From NCBI GenBank assembly GCA_032622095.1, contig CP136062.1, positions 154,562,875 to 154,626,874 of the forward strand: DNA of 64,000 nt, read 5' to 3'. How positions within the stretch are numbered: the first letter of the stretch is position 1; each line of letters begins with the position of its first letter. A model generated the notes under the pieces. It saw only the letters and a list, made by a program, of their open reading frames with translations. It was not told where the DNA came from and searched no databases. The DNA comes from Siphonodentalium dalli. Lineage: Eukaryota; Mollusca; Scaphopoda; Gadilida; Siphonodentaliidae. Shown here piece after piece: positions 63,827 to 64,000 of the stretch. The position numbers were made by a program, and so were the translations under genes.

Positions 63827-64000
63827 GTGAGTACATTAGGTTGTGATCCTTTAAACATTTTTAGCTCAACTTTACTTTGTAAAGTTTGAGCTATTGCCAT
63901 GGGTTGGTCATCCATGCATGTGTGTGTGTGTACATCGTCCATCAATAATTTCCTTTGGCACAACCTACAGGCCGCATCCTTCAACCAATCATCACCAAAC
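63827..64000. other. Intron after exon 29 to window end
   Basis: From 63861 it reads ttagctcaactttactttgt...gggttggtcatccatgcatg (gt)n...catcgtccatc, a dispersed repeat type related to the ggtgagctaaaa family. It runs off the window. Confidence 0.6.

Overview
The window is invertebrate nuclear DNA, AT-rich and crowded with repeats. It carries one recognisable spliced gene, on the + strand: the central to C-terminal part of HYDIN, the giant ASH/MSP-type Ig-repeat protein of the ciliary central-pair apparatus. I built 29 coding exons from 1058 to 63826. All joins keep one reading frame, and together they encode 1,691 consecutive residues. The protein start, the earlier exons and the last few hundred residues lie outside the window. 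The dispersed 'agttatggccctt' and 'ccgtctgtccgtc' repeats and the tRNA-type SINE are what I would expect from a marine mollusc, but the species cannot be fixed from this sequence.

Layout. 1-11500 holds exons 1-9 with short introns full of hairpin MITEs. 11478-40091 is one 28.6-kb stretch that would look like a single intron. I place two very short in-frame exons in it (27 and 54 nt). The rest is transposable elements: a 1.7-kb element with a 157-codon ORF, nested elements, and a 7.5-kb TTAA-bounded insertion with terminal and subterminal inverted repeats. 40092-63826 holds exons 12-29, again with MITE-rich introns. A 2.2-kb Harbinger-like element sits inside an older MITE at 40534-42702.

Most repeats are non-autonomous DNA elements. 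Several terminal-sequence families (CCCTTTCATGA, CCCTTTACCCAACA, CCCTTTGAGTGCCA, CCCTTTGGCG, CCTCTTCNCTGC) are flanked by TTAA, as piggyBac-type elements are. Four families with different ends share the same internal hairpin cassette. I saw no transposase, reverse transcriptase, tRNA, rRNA or second confident gene.

The most unusual signal is at HYDIN splice donors. Four of the 29 are copied in tandem arrays that begin inside the exon and run into the intron. In the array at 57379-57828 the 30-bp unit is repeated 15 times, the frame stays open, and every unit carries a GTAAGT donor. Choice of donor could therefore add ten residues at a time to an ASH-type domain. In addition, all three copies of one TTAA MITE family end 20-49 bp upstream of a HYDIN splice acceptor.
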